Counted from the stretch's first letter, positions 47,838 to 57,106 are shown. The stretch: DNA of 64,000 nt from Zobellella endophytica (GCF_003012775.1 NZ_PXYG01000009.1:78101-142100), one strand, 5' to 3'. A program made the numbers and translations. The notes: generated by a model from the sequence alone, not told the origin.

Positions 47838-48688
47838 CCTCCCGCATGGCCGCCGACAGCCAGCTGTTGGCCATCTTGCTGCTGGTGCTCGGCAACCTGA
47901 TGATCTCCTTCGGCGATGTGCTGGTGAAACTGCTCGGCCAGAGCGAGGTGAGCCCGTACCAGTATGTGGCGCTGCGCTTCATGCTCACTTCGGCGCTGTT
48001 GCTGCCGTTCTGGTGGCGGTTGCCCCGGGAGCGCAAAGGCCTGGGCCAGTGGAAGGTCCACCTGCTGCGCGGGCACCTGTTGCTGATGGGCTCGGTCTGC
48101 GTCTTCGTCAGCCTGATCCATCTGCCGCTCGCCACCGCCAACGCGGTGTTCTACGCCGCCCCGCTGATGACGCTGCCGCTGGCCGCCCTGCTGAGCAAGG
48201 AGCAGGTCCGCTTGCCGGCCTACGTCGTCAGCCTGCTCGGTTTCGGCGGCATACTGGTGGTGCTCAACCCGGCCGAGTGGCACTGGGCCGGCTGGCTGGC
48301 GCTGCTCACCGCCTTCGCCATGGCCGCCAGCAATGTGCTGGTGCGCCGCCTGCCCCGGGGCCGGTCGGTGCTGGCCACCCTGTTCCTGACCCAGGCGCTG
48401 GCCATTCCGGTCAGCCTGGCCCTAGCGCTGCCGGGCTGGCAGCCGGTCGCGGCCGAGGTGTGGTGGCTGCTGTTCGGCGCCACCCTGGTCGGCATCATCT
48501 ACCAGGGGGTCTGCGTGCTGGCCTACGCCATGGCCGATGCCAGCAAGATTGCCGCCAGCGAATATTCGGGGCTGATCTTCGTCACCCTGATGGGCATGGT
48601 GCTGTTTGCCGAGTTTCCTGCCTGGAACGTCTACCTGGGCGCGGCCATCGTGATCATCGCCATCGGCCTGCAGCGGCGGCTGCGCTGA
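47825..48688 (+). CDS. EamA/DMT-family permease
   Basis: A 287-residue inner membrane protein of the drug/metabolite transporter superfamily. It has ten hydrophobic segments in two EamA repeats; the first includes ISFGDVLVKLLGQSEVSPYQYVALRF-type sequence and PLATANAVFYAAPLMTLPLAALL, the second AMAASNVLVRRL and ASKIAASEYSGLIFVTLMG. The substrate is unknown. GTG at 47825 is 5 bases after GGAG and overlaps elaA by 13 bases; an ATG at 47846 is an alternative start that would shorten it by 7 residues. Confidence 0.88.
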   Translation: MQRITSRMAADSQLLAILLLVLGNLMISFGDVLVKLLGQSEVSPYQYVALRFMLTSALLLPFWWRLPRERKGLGQWKVHLLRGHLLLMGSVCVFVSLIHLPLATANAVFYAAPLMTLPLAALLSKEQVRLPAYVVSLLGFGGILVVLNPAEWHWAGWLALLTAFAMAASNVLVRRLPRGRSVLATLFLTQALAIPVSLALALPGWQPVAAEVWWLLFGATLVGIIYQGVCVLAYAMADASKIAASEYSGLIFVTLMGMVLFAEFPAWNVYLGAAIVIIAIGLQRRLR

Positions 48689-48691
48689 CAA

Positions 48692-48790
48692 CAGCGGGAT
48701 TGGGGATTAGGGATTGGTAAAATACCCAGTCCCCAGTCCCCAGTCCCCAGTCCCCAGTCCCCAGTCCCCAGTCCCCAGTCCCCAGTCCCC
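48692..48790. repeat. CCCAGTC tandem repeat, nine 7-bp units
   Basis: From 48725 to 48790 the unit CCCAGTC repeats nine times without error, preceded by GGGATTGGGGATTAGGG at 48697-48713. The left part could pair imperfectly with the right part. It is a candidate variable-number tandem repeat, 137 bases before rpsF. It belongs by sequence to the same GGGACT/CCAGTCCC family as 1880-1982 and 42776-42842. Confidence 0.85.
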
Positions 48791-48870
48791 GAATTTAACC
48801 GCTTGCCGCCAGCCCGGTTATCCCTTACACTACGCGGCCTTAAAATCAGTCATTAAACCATACGTTCCTT

Positions 48871-48904
48871 GCCTCCGCTGGTGTGACTGAGCCCGCGCAG
48901 AGGC
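48871..48904 (+). promoter_or_regulatory. rpsF leader hairpin, possible S6:S18 binding site
   Basis: GCCTC-CGC pairs with GCG-CA-GAGGC in the leader 23 bases before rpsF, with a CCG within the left arm. A conserved leader hairpin that binds the S6:S18 pair is known before rpsF in many bacteria. The assignment here rests on position and the CCG in a bulged stem only. Confidence 0.4.
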
Positions 48905-48926
48905 TATAACCCGTAAGGAGCAATCC

Positions 48927-49298
48927 ATGCGTCATTACGAAATCGTATTTATGGTTCACCCCGACCAGAGTGAACAGGTTCCCGGCATGATCGAGCGCTA
49001 CACCGGCGCCATCACCACTTCCGGTGGCCAGGTTCACCGCCTGGAAGACTGGGGCCGCCGTCAGCTGGCTTACCCGATCAACAAACTGCACAAGGCCCAC
49101 TACGTTCTGATGAACGTGGAAGCCGACCAGGCTGTGATCGACGAGCTGGAAACCAACTTCCGCTTCAACGATGCCGTGCTGCGCAACATGATCATGCGCA
49201 CCAAGCAGGCGGTGACCGAGCCTTCTGAAATGGCCAAGGCCAAAGAAGAGCGTCAGCCCCGTCGTGACGACGCTCGCGCAGAAGCTGCTGCCGAGTAA
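48927..49298 (+). CDS. rpsF: 30S ribosomal protein bS6
   Basis: bS6 pairs with bS18 on the platform of the small subunit. The 123-residue product starts [25 protein letters not shown] and has [25 protein letters not shown]; the acidic tail includes [17 protein letters not shown] and may receive glutamates from RimK. TAAGGAG precedes the ATG. rpsR follows after 27 bases; priB, which lies between them in E. coli, is absent. Confidence 0.98.
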   Translation: MRHYEIVFMVHPDQSEQVPGMIERYTGAITTSGGQVHRLEDWGRRQLAYPINKLHKAHYVLMNVEADQAVIDELETNFRFNDAVLRNMIMRTKQAVTEPSEMAKAKEERQPRRDDARAEAAAE

Positions 49299-49313
49299 TC
49301 CACGTTTTAGTAG

Positions 49314-49553
<240 letters not shown>

Positions 49554-49593
49554 GCAGCGGCCTAACTCGTTCCCTTAAAGAGGAAAGGTAATA

Positions 49594-50043
49594 ATGCAAG
49601 TTATTCTGCTTGATAAAATCGCCAAACTGGGCGGCCTGGGCGACCAGGTCACCGTCAAGTCCGGTTATGCTCGTAACTTCCTGCTGCCCCAGGGCAAGGC
49701 CGTTCTGGCCACCAAGGACAACGTAGCGGCGTTCGAAGCCCGCCGCGCCGAGCTGGAAGGCAAACTGGCCGAGCAGCTGGCTGCCGCCCAGGCCCGCGCC
49801 GACCAGCTGTCCGCGCTGGAAAACGTGGTTATCGCGTCCAAATCCGGTGACGAAGGCAAACTGTTCGGTTCCATCGGTGCCCGCGATGTGGCCGACGCCA
49901 TCACCGCTGCCGGTGTGGCCGTGGCCAAGAGCGAAGTTCGCCTGTACGACGGCGTGCTGCGCAACGTAGGCGAGTATGAAGTGGGTGTGCAACTGCACGC
50001 CGACGTCAAGGCCACCGTGAAGCTCCAGGTGGTTGCTGCCTAA
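49594..50043 (+). CDS. rplI: 50S ribosomal protein bL9
   Basis: bL9 binds 23S rRNA at the L1 stalk base and helps maintain reading frame. The 149-residue product begins [22 protein letters not shown], with [14 protein letters not shown], a long linking helix (about 40-75) and the C-terminal domain [16 protein letters not shown]. The operon ends with a strong terminator directly behind it. Confidence 0.98.
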   Translation: MQVILLDKIAKLGGLGDQVTVKSGYARNFLLPQGKAVLATKDNVAAFEARRAELEGKLAEQLAAAQARADQLSALENVVIASKSGDEGKLFGSIGARDVADAITAAGVAVAKSEVRLYDGVLRNVGEYEVGVQLHADVKATVKLQVVAA

Positions 50044-50059
50044 GTCAGGCTGCTGCTTG

Positions 50060-50088
50060 AAAAAACCCGCGCTTGTCGCGGGTTTTTT
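50060..50088 (+). terminator. Terminator of rpsF-rpsR-rplI
   Basis: ACCCGCG and CGCGGGT form a 7-bp stem with a CTTGT loop; A-run before, TTTTTT after. Confidence 0.9.
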
Positions 50089-50138
50089 ATTGCCTGCAAT
50101 AAGGCTAAAGTGGGGAAAACCCCAACGGAGAACGGCAG

Positions 50139-50876
50139 ATGGCAGACTGGATCACAGGTCGGGTCAAGGCCCGCAGGCAATGGTCGGCGGATGTGTTTTC
50201 TCTGATAGTGGACGCCGAAGTAGCCCCCTTCAAGGCCGGACAGTTCACCAAGCTGGCGCTGAATACCGAGGACAAGAAGGTGGCCCGGGCCTATTCCTAC
50301 GCCAATGCACCGGGGCAGGATCCCGAGTTTTACCTGGTCACCATTCCCGAGGGCCAGCTGACCCCTTACCTGGCCGATCTGGCGATCGGCGACGAGCTGC
50401 TGGTGCAGCGCACCGCCGCCGGCTTTCTCACCCTGGACGAGGTGCCCCCGGGGCGGGATCTGTGGCTGATCGCCACCGGTACCGGGGTGGGGCCTTTTGT
50501 GTCGATACTGGCGGAGGCGAGCTGCTGGGAACAATTCGAGCGTATCGTGCTGGTGCACGGGGTGCGCTTCGCCGACGAGCTGGGCTATCGCCAGCAGATC
50601 CGGGCGTTGACCAGGGACAGGCCCGGTTTCCACTATGTGCCCTTTGTCTCCCGCGAAGCCGCCGCCGATGCCGAGCCCGGGCGCATTACCCATGCCATCG
50701 CCGACGGCAGCCTGGAGGCGAGGGTAGGGGTGACGCTGACGCCGGAGCACAGCCGGGTGATGCTGTGCGGCAACCCGCAAATGGTGCGTGACACCATCCA
50801 TGAGCTCAAGGCCAGGGGGCTGGAAAAACACCTGCGGCGCCGGCCCGGCCAGATCCTGATGGAGAATTACTGGTGA
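50139..50876 (+). CDS. fpr: Ferredoxin/flavodoxin-NADP+ reductase Fpr
   Basis: Fpr moves electrons between NADPH and ferredoxin or flavodoxin, and takes part in oxidative stress response and Fe-S repair. The 245-residue protein has the FAD domain (about 1-100; FKAGQFTKLAL and ARAYSYANAPG, the flavin motif RxYS) and the NADP domain with IATGTGVGPFVSIL near residue 112, VHGVRFADELGY and VMLCGNPQMVRD, and ends with an aromatic residue (ENYW), as is typical of the subclass. It is monocistronic by layout. No SoxS box could be assigned. Confidence 0.94.
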   Translation: MADWITGRVKARRQWSADVFSLIVDAEVAPFKAGQFTKLALNTEDKKVARAYSYANAPGQDPEFYLVTIPEGQLTPYLADLAIGDELLVQRTAAGFLTLDEVPPGRDLWLIATGTGVGPFVSILAEASCWEQFERIVLVHGVRFADELGYRQQIRALTRDRPGFHYVPFVSREAAADAEPGRITHAIADGSLEARVGVTLTPEHSRVMLCGNPQMVRDTIHELKARGLEKHLRRRPGQILMENYW

Positions 50877-50889
50877 ACAGCAGCTGGAT

Positions 50890-50921
50890 GCTTGAAGCCT
50901 GAAGCGGGAAGCTTGAAGCAG
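50890..50921. repeat. GCTTGAAGC short repeat cluster
   Basis: GCTTGAAGC occurs twice, with CCTGAAGC between, in the 32 bases after fpr. Such runs can pair with each other. The rest of the 187-base gap up to 51063 holds no gene that I can support. Confidence 0.5.
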
Positions 50922-51063
50922 CCCGGGTGGTTTGCCGTGTGCCGAGGCTTTCTTTGGCATTGATGTATTGAGCACAGGTTCTCGGGAGCGATAAGTTGCA
51001 GACCCTATACGGTATCTGCATGCTTTATGGTGTTTCTTCCAGTTTCTGGCTTAAGGCTTTATG

Positions 51064-51231
51064 TCAACGGGTCAAGAACATCATCAGGCTGAGGAAGGCC
51101 GCCAGCCCCCAGCCCAGGCCGATAATCCAGTAGAACACCTTGGCCCCCCTCCTGATGGGAATGCGGTTATAGAGCAAAAATACATACCAGATCAGCGCCG
51201 GGATCAGGGGTAACAGAAACAATCGGGTCAT
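51064..51231 (-). CDS. Small two-pass membrane protein, function unknown
   Basis: A 55-residue product from an ATG at 51231 with two hydrophobic segments (FLLPLIPALIWYVFLLY at about 5-21 and VFYWIIGLGWGLAAFLSLMMFL at about 32-53) separated by a basic loop, NRIPIRRGAK. The positive loop predicts both ends in the periplasm. An open frame reaches 51282, but the ATG at 51231 gives a product that begins with a membrane segment. I do not recognise a family. The coding call rests on the clean membrane pattern and moderate codon fit. Confidence 0.55.
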   Translation of the reverse strand: MTRLFLLPLIPALIWYVFLLYNRIPIRRGAKVFYWIIGLGWGLAAFLSLMMFLTR

Positions 51232-51415
51232 AGCAAAGGCCTTTTGGTGGATAATGTCTCGCTTGATATGGTGGCAATCCATCTGTGCACTGTATCAATA
51301 GAGCATAGACCAGCCAATTTATCATTCAGGGCCAGTTGAAACCTTGTATTCGGCACCGGCCGGGAGCCGTGCTATGTTGCCCGGTCATCATCCATAAGAG
51401 TCAAGGAGTGAAAAG

Positions 51416-52348
51416 ATGCAGCAATTGGTCATCAAGGCGTTCGGCGATGCGGATCAGCTGGTGCTGGTCGAGACCCAGGCGCCGGTCCTGCAAGACGGGC
51501 AGATCCGGGTCAGAATGCACTACGCCGGGGTCAACCCCATCGATGCCAAAACCCGGGCCGGCCTCGGCTGGGGGGCGCAGGCCATCAAGGACAAACTGCC
51601 TTGGTCCCCCGGCTTCGAGCTGATGGGAACCGTGCTTGAAACCACCCCCGGGGCCGGCCGCTTCCAGCCCGGTGATCGGGTGTTTGGCTCGGTGGGCGGC
51701 GGCGGCTACGGCGAAGAGCTGGTGGTCGATGCCGATACGCTGCTGCCGGTGCCGGACGGAGTGCCGGACGACATGGCCGCCGGCCTGCCGCTGGCCGGTG
51801 CCACCGCCTGGCAGGGGCTGACCGATCACGGCGGGCTCAAGGCCGGTGAGCGGGTGCTGATCTCCGCCGCCGCCGGCGGGGTGGGGCACCTGGCGGTGCA
51901 GCTGGCCAGGGGGCTGGGGGCGACGGTGGTGGCGCTGGGCTCGGTGGACAACCACGATTTCCTGCGCCAGCTCGGGGCCGACGAGGTGCTGGATTACAAG
52001 GACGAGGCGCAGATGGCGGCCATGGCGCCGGTGGATCTGTTCTTCGACCTGGTTGGGGGAACTTCCGGCTCCTCGCTTCTGTCTCATGTGAAGCCTGGTG
52101 GTCGGGTGGTCACCGTGCCCACCATTACCGCCGAGCAGGTGATCGCCGCGGCCGTAACCCTCGGTCTCAAGGCGACCGGCATGCTCAGGCGCATCGACAA
52201 CGATCAGCTGCAGCGCCTGAGCCAGATGGTGGCCGAGGGCCGGTTGCGGGTCGAGGTGACCCGGGTGTTCGCCCTGGCCGAGGGGCCGGCGGCGCACCGC
52301 CAGATTGAAACCGGGCACACCCGTGGCAAGGTGTTGCTGCGTGGATGA
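51416..52348 (+). CDS. Zinc-independent MDR oxidoreductase (quinone reductase-like)
   Basis: A 310-residue medium-chain dehydrogenase/reductase. The GroES-like domain (about 1-120) has HYAGVNPIDAKTRAG and FGSVGGGGYGEELVV, and lacks the catalytic and structural zinc cysteines. The Rossmann domain has ISAAAGGVGHLAVQLARGLGA near residue 143 and DLFFDLVGG. This pattern fits NADPH:quinone oxidoreductase or enoyl reductase-like enzymes. AAGGAG precedes the ATG. The substrate cannot be predicted, and the gene seems to stand alone. Confidence 0.88.
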   Translation: MQQLVIKAFGDADQLVLVETQAPVLQDGQIRVRMHYAGVNPIDAKTRAGLGWGAQAIKDKLPWSPGFELMGTVLETTPGAGRFQPGDRVFGSVGGGGYGEELVVDADTLLPVPDGVPDDMAAGLPLAGATAWQGLTDHGGLKAGERVLISAAAGGVGHLAVQLARGLGATVVALGSVDNHDFLRQLGADEVLDYKDEAQMAAMAPVDLFFDLVGGTSGSSLLSHVKPGGRVVTVPTITAEQVIAAAVTLGLKATGMLRRIDNDQLQRLSQMVAEGRLRVEVTRVFALAEGPAAHRQIETGHTRGKVLLRG

Positions 52349-52379
52349 GCCGCTGTTGTCGTTCATTTAAGGAAAAACC

Positions 52380-55184
52380 ATGAAGTATTGGTCCCTGTTA
52401 TTGTTGTTGTTTCCCTTGCTGGCACCTGCCGCCCCCGTACTGGTGGACGAAGTCGACAAGGGGCAGGATGAGCTGGTGATCCCTTACCGGATGTACCGGC
52501 TGGACAACGGACTGACCCTGATACTGAATCCGGACAAATCCGATCCCCTGGTGCATGTGGAAGTCACCTACCATGTAGGGGCGGCCCGGGAAGAGGTGGA
52601 TCAGAGCGGGTTTGCCCATTTCTTCGAACACATGATGTTCCAGGGCTCCAAGCATGTAGGGGATCAGGAGCACTTTCGCCTGATCAACGAAGCCGGCGGC
52701 ACCATGAACGGGACCACCAACCAGGACAGGACCAATTACTATCAGACGGTGCCCGCCAACCACCTGGAGAAGGTGCTGTGGCTGGAGGCGGATCGCATGG
52801 GCTTCCTGCTCGAGGCGGTCAGCCAGCGCAAGTTTGAAATCCAGCGCGACACCGTCAAAAACGAGCGCGCCCAGCGCATCGACAACCAGCCCTACGGCCT
52901 GGTGGGTGAGCGTATGGGCGAACTGCTCTACCCGCGGGATCATCCCTACAGCTGGCAGCCCATCGGCTATGTGGAGGATCTGGACCGGGTCGACGTCAAC
53001 GATCTCAAGGCGTTCTTTTTACGCTGGTACGGCCCCAACAACGCCACCCTGGTGATCTCCGGCGACTTCGACACCGAGCAGGCCCTGGCCTGGGTGGAGC
53101 AGTACTTCGGCCCCATTCCCGCCGGCCCCAAGGTGCCCCAGGCCGAACCCAGGCCGGCCCGGCTCGAGCGGGATCGCCACCAGACCCTGGTGGATAGCCG
53201 CATCCGCATGCCGATGCTGTACAGCTCCTATCCCACCGTCCACCTGGGCCACCGGGACGAAGCGGCGCTGGACGTGCTGGCCAGCGTGCTCGGCGGCGGC
53301 AAGAGCTCCCTGCTGTATCAGCAACTGGTGGAAACCGGCAAGGCGGTCAGCGCCGGCGCCAGCCACTACTGTGCCGAGCTGGCCTGCACCCTCAGCATCT
53401 GGGCTTACAGCAATCCCTCCAACGGCGGCAGCCTGGCCCCGCTGCAGCAGGAGATCGATGGTATCGTCTCGGCCATCGCCGAGCGCGGCATCAACGCCGA
53501 TGACGTGCACAAGGCCGTGACCCAGCTGCGGGCCGAGCTGATCCTCGGGCTCGACAGCGCCGAGGGCAAGGCCCGGCAGCTGGCGCTGGGGCAGGTGCTG
53601 AAGGACGACCCGCTCTACGTGATCAACGCCTGGCGCCAGCTGGCGGAAACCACCCCGGAGGACGTGACCGCCGTCTACCACCGGTACGTGCAGGACCAGC
53701 CCAAGGCGGTACTGAGCGTGGTGCCCAAGGGCAAGATCGGCTGGCAGGTGGCCGAGCCGGATTACCTGACGCCGGCGCGGGTCCTGCCCGAGCGGGAGCA
53801 TATCGACGAGCTGCCCCTGCGCGAGGTGGTGGACAGCTTCGATCGCAGCCGGATGCCGGAAGCGGCCGAGCCGGTGCTGGTGACGGTACCGCCCCTGTGG
53901 CGCGAAACCCTGGGGGACAATATCCAACTGCTGGGCACGGTGAACAGCGAGATCCCGGCGGTGTCGGTGATCCTGGCCCTGCCCGGCGGCCAGCGCGCCG
54001 AGGGCGAAGGCGAGCTCGGGCTGGCCGCACTGACCGCAGCCATGATGAACCAGGGCACCGAAAGGCTGAGTTCGGGTGCCTTCAGCGAGGCGCTGGAACG
54101 GCTGGGGGCCAGCATCAATGTACGCCCCGGCTTTTATACCAACCTGATCGAGATCACCAGCCTGACCGATACCCTGCCGCAGACCCTGGCGCTGGTGGAG
54201 GAGCTGTTGTTCAGCCCGGGCCTGCGCGAGGCGGACTTTGAACAGGTCCGGTCCCGGTTGCTGGAATCCATGGCCCAGAGCCGGCACCAACCCTCCTGGC
54301 TGGCCCAGCATGGCTTTCGCAAGCTGATGTACGGTGAAACCCGCATGGGGCTGCCGGATGAAGGGGAGCCGGGGCAGTTGAGCCGGCTCACCCTGGAGCA
54401 GGTACGCCAGTATTACCGCCGTTATTACCATCCGGCCAACGGCCACGTGATAGTGGCGGGTGATCTGGGCGCGGAGCAGGCGAAGCAGGCGTTCGCCTTC
54501 CTGACCCGCTGGCCGGGCGAGGCGCCGGAGGTGCCCGAGGTGACGGTGGTGCCCCAGCCGGTCGACGCCGGCGTTTACGTGATCGACGTGCCCGGCTCGT
54601 TGCAGTCGGCGCTGCGCATCGGCCGGCGCGCCCTGCCGCTGGACGCTACCGGTCCCTTCTTCCATGCCAACCTGATGAACTTCAACCTGGGCGGCAACTT
54701 CAACAGCCGCATCAACCAGAACCTGCGGGAAGACAAGGGCTTCACCTATGGCGCCCATTCCTACTTTACCGGCAACCGGAATGCAGGAGTGTTCGTGGTG
54801 GCTACCGATGTGCGGGGAGACGTCACCGTGCCCGCCATCGAGAACATACTGGCGGAGCTCGAGCGTTTCAGGGCGGGCGGCCCGGTCCCGGAGGAGCTGG
54901 CCTATCTGCGCAGCAGCTATTCCCAGCAGGATGCGCTGTCATACGAAACCCTGAGCCAAAAGGCCGGCTTCCTGCTGCAACTGGCGATGATGGAGCTGTC
55001 GCCGGACTACCTGAGCCAGCAGCAACGCATAGTGTCGAGCATCGACGGCGAGGCGTTGACCCGGGTGGCCGGCGAATGGCTGGATCCGAATGAGATGGTG
55101 ATTGTGGTGGTGGGCGACAAGGCAAAACTTGAAAAATCGCTGGCGCAACTCAATCTTCCGGTGCACGATTTGACGATGGAATGA
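52380..55184 (+). CDS. M16-family zinc metallopeptidase, periplasmic
   Basis: A 934-residue protease made of two M16 halves in one chain. A signal peptide (MKYWSLLLLLFPLLAPAAP) precedes the active half with the inverted zinc motif HFFEH (His80, Glu83, His84) and the third ligand in the NERAQR region about 80 residues later. The second, inactive half (about 480-930) has SRINQNLREDKGFTYGAHSYF, which is typical of the substrate-binding region. PqqL-like and YmxG-like proteins share this layout. The substrate is unknown; neighbours do not suggest one. It lies 31 bases after the oxidoreductase and just before gshA. Confidence 0.9.
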   Translation: MKYWSLLLLLFPLLAPAAPVLVDEVDKGQDELVIPYRMYRLDNGLTLILNPDKSDPLVHVEVTYHVGAAREEVDQSGFAHFFEHMMFQGSKHVGDQEHFRLINEAGGTMNGTTNQDRTNYYQTVPANHLEKVLWLEADRMGFLLEAVSQRKFEIQRDTVKNERAQRIDNQPYGLVGERMGELLYPRDHPYSWQPIGYVEDLDRVDVNDLKAFFLRWYGPNNATLVISGDFDTEQALAWVEQYFGPIPAGPKVPQAEPRPARLERDRHQTLVDSRIRMPMLYSSYPTVHLGHRDEAALDVLASVLGGGKSSLLYQQLVETGKAVSAGASHYCAELACTLSIWAYSNPSNGGSLAPLQQEIDGIVSAIAERGINADDVHKAVTQLRAELILGLDSAEGKARQLALGQVLKDDPLYVINAWRQLAETTPEDVTAVYHRYVQDQPKAVLSVVPKGKIGWQVAEPDYLTPARVLPEREHIDELPLREVVDSFDRSRMPEAAEPVLVTVPPLWRETLGDNIQLLGTVNSEIPAVSVILALPGGQRAEGEGELGLAALTAAMMNQGTERLSSGAFSEALERLGASINVRPGFYTNLIEITSLTDTLPQTLALVEELLFSPGLREADFEQVRSRLLESMAQSRHQPSWLAQHGFRKLMYGETRMGLPDEGEPGQLSRLTLEQVRQYYRRYYHPANGHVIVAGDLGAEQAKQAFAFLTRWPGEAPEVPEVTVVPQPVDAGVYVIDVPGSLQSALRIGRRALPLDATGPFFHANLMNFNLGGNFNSRINQNLREDKGFTYGAHSYFTGNRNAGVFVVATDVRGDVTVPAIENILAELERFRAGGPVPEELAYLRSSYSQQDALSYETLSQKAGFLLQLAMMELSPDYLSQQQRIVSSIDGEALTRVAGEWLDPNEMVIVVVGDKAKLEKSLAQLNLPVHDLTME

Positions 55185-55199
55185 TGAGGCCGGTGCCTC

Positions 55200-55229
55200 C
55201 CACGGGATTGCTGCGGCAATCCCGTGTCA
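55200..55229 (+). promoter_or_regulatory. Perfect hairpin before gshA
   Basis: CACGGGATTG and CAATCCCGTG form a perfect 10-bp stem with loop CTGCGG, located between the M16 peptidase stop and the gshA start codon. No T-tract follows. It could be a weak terminator or a leader structure. Confidence 0.5.
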
Positions 55230-55243
55230 CAGAGCGATTAACA

Positions 55244-56836
55244 ATGACCAAAACAACCCCTTCCCTGGCCGAACGCATCCAAGCCCTGCAAGCGCCCGAG
55301 CGGCTGCCCGCCATCAAGGGCATCCGCCGCGGCATAGAGCGCGAATGCCTGCGCATCACCGCCGACGGCCACCTGGCGCAGACGCCGCACCCGGCCAGCC
55401 TGGGCTCGGCGCTGACCCACGCCAACATCACCACCGACTTTTCCGAGTCGCTGATGGAGTTCATTACCCCGGTATCGGATTCGGTGGAGATACTGCTGGC
55501 GCAGCTCACCGATATTCACCGTTATGCGGTGCGCCACCTGGACAACGAACAGCTGTGGCCGCTGAGCATGCCCTGCCTGCTGAAGGGAGACGATCATATT
55601 CCCCTGGCCCAGTACGGCAGCTCCAATATCGGCCGGATGAAGACCCTGTATCGCCAGGGGCTGCATCACCGTTACGGCAGCCGGATGCAGGTGATCGCCG
55701 GGGTGCATTTCAATTTTTCCATGCCCGACAGTTTCTGGAGCGAGTGGCACCAGCTGGAAGGCAACGGCGGCTGCCTGCAGGCCTTCGTGTCCGAAGCCTA
55801 CCTGGGGCTTATCCGCAACGTCTACCGCTACGGCTGGCTGATCCCCTACCTGTTCGGCGCTTCGCCGGCGTTGTGCGGCTCCTTCCTCAAGGGCAAGGAG
55901 CATCACCTGCCGTTCGAGCGCCTCGGCAAGGGTACCCTGTACCTGCCCTACGCCACCTCGCTGCGGTTGTCGGATCTGGGCTATACCAACAACGCCCAGG
56001 CGGGGCTGAATATCTCCCTCAACAGCCTGGATCAATACGTGGCCTCGCTGCGCCGGGCCATCGGCACCCATGCGGCGGAATTTGCCAGGATCGGGGTGAA
56101 GGTGGACGGCGAATACCGCCAGCTGAACGACAATGTTCTGCAGATCGAAAACGAACTGTACGCGCCCATCCGCCCCAAACGCACCGCCGAGAGTGGCGAG
56201 AAGCCGTCCCAGGCGCTGGATTCCCGCGGCGTGGAGTACATCGAGGTGCGCTCCATCGACGTCAATCCCTTCGCGGCGGTGGGCATCGATCAGTCGCAGA
56301 TCCGCTTCCTGGATACCTTCCTGCTGTGGTGTCTGTTGACCCCGTCCGCGCCCCTGACGGAGGAGGAAATCGCCCTCAACCGGCGCAATTTCACCAGGGT
56401 GGTGCTGGAGGGGCGCCGGCCCGGCCTGGAGCTGGAAGTGCTCGGCGGCGAAAGTCTGCCCCTGCAGGCGCTGGGCGAGCGTTACTTTGCCGAGCTGGCC
56501 GGGGTGGCCAGTCTGCTCGACTCCTGCTGCTGCCGGGGTTGTTACGGCGAGGCGCACCAGCAGCAGCTGGCGGCGATCCGCGATCCTTCCCTGACCCTGT
56601 CGGCCCGGGTGCTGGCGTTGTTGCGGCAGGACGATCAGGACGTGCTGCCCTTCGGCCTGGCGCTGGCCGGGCGTTACCATGATCTGCTGCAAAACGCCAA
56701 GCCCCGGTTCTGGGACGACGGCTACTTCGACGAAGAAGGGATCCGCTCCCTGGCACGCCAGCGCAAGATCGAGCAGGCCGACTCCGTCGGTTTCGATGAA
56801 TTCCTGGATGCCTACTTCAGCAGCCAGCAGCTCTGA
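55244..56836 (+). CDS. gshA: Glutamate-cysteine ligase GshA
   Basis: GshA joins glutamate and cysteine, the first and limiting step of glutathione synthesis. The 530-residue protein of the gammaproteobacterial type 1 family shows GIRRGIERECLRI, LGSALTHANITTDFSESLMEFITP, WPLSMPC, QVIAGVHFNFSMP, YATSLRLSDLGY, NVLQIENELYAPIRPKR and EYIEVRSIDVNPF. The frame is open upstream to 55181 in overlap with the peptidase gene; the ATG at 55244 gives a fitting length. The ribosome site is weak, and a hairpin lies just before it. gshB is not nearby. Confidence 0.95.
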   Translation: MTKTTPSLAERIQALQAPERLPAIKGIRRGIERECLRITADGHLAQTPHPASLGSALTHANITTDFSESLMEFITPVSDSVEILLAQLTDIHRYAVRHLDNEQLWPLSMPCLLKGDDHIPLAQYGSSNIGRMKTLYRQGLHHRYGSRMQVIAGVHFNFSMPDSFWSEWHQLEGNGGCLQAFVSEAYLGLIRNVYRYGWLIPYLFGASPALCGSFLKGKEHHLPFERLGKGTLYLPYATSLRLSDLGYTNNAQAGLNISLNSLDQYVASLRRAIGTHAAEFARIGVKVDGEYRQLNDNVLQIENELYAPIRPKRTAESGEKPSQALDSRGVEYIEVRSIDVNPFAAVGIDQSQIRFLDTFLLWCLLTPSAPLTEEEIALNRRNFTRVVLEGRRPGLELEVLGGESLPLQALGERYFAELAGVASLLDSCCCRGCYGEAHQQQLAAIRDPSLTLSARVLALLRQDDQDVLPFGLALAGRYHDLLQNAKPRFWDDGYFDEEGIRSLARQRKIEQADSVGFDEFLDAYFSSQQL

Positions 56837-56877
56837 GCCGAAGGCGCTTTCGCCGGGCGTCGCGACCCGGTACCAGC

Positions 56878-56905
56878 AAAAAGCCCCGCGAATGCGGGGC
56901 TTTCA
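56878..56905. terminator. Terminator of gshA, left copy
   Basis: GCCCCGC and GCGGGGC form a stem with loop GAAT, with AAAAA before and TTT after. An identical stem and loop recurs at 57107-57130, beyond the 200-bp repeat. Confidence 0.85.
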
Positions 56906-57105
56906 GTTTGATGGCAAAGTCGTCTGTTTCACTGGTATAAGTCGGCTAAAGGGCCAACTCCGCCGACACGCTTCAAGTACATCCCGGTATCGCTCGGCAC
57001 ATGCCATCCCTGGCATATGACGGTCGGTGGAGCCGTTCCCTTTATCCGCCTGTTTTGGCATGGGGGTTGCCTGTTTAGGTAAGCTTAACGCTTTGTCAGC
57101 AGTCT
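56906..57105 (-). repeat. 200-bp dispersed element, copy 2 (inverted)
   Basis: Reverse complement of the element at 9236-9435, with five base differences by eye and no gaps. Read on the minus strand, it starts AGACTGCTGAC at 57105 and ends GCCATCAAAC at 56906. The first hairpin, ATGCCA-GGGA-TGGCAT, is intact; the second reads TACC-GGGA-TGTA, so one base pair and the ACA of the CsrA-like site are lost. The outer stem also has one change. It lies between converging genes gshA and bamD, in the same direction as bamD, and no protein is encoded. Confidence 0.8.
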
Positions 57106-57106
57106 G

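Noticed and set aside
47689..48720. 343-codon frame that overlaps elaA and the DMT permease
   Set aside because: The permease frame has ten clear membrane segments; this alternative is Arg/Gly/Ala/Pro-rich frame-shift sequence.
48725..48790. CRISPR array
   Set aside because: The 7-base units are directly adjacent, with no spacers, and no cas gene is in the window.
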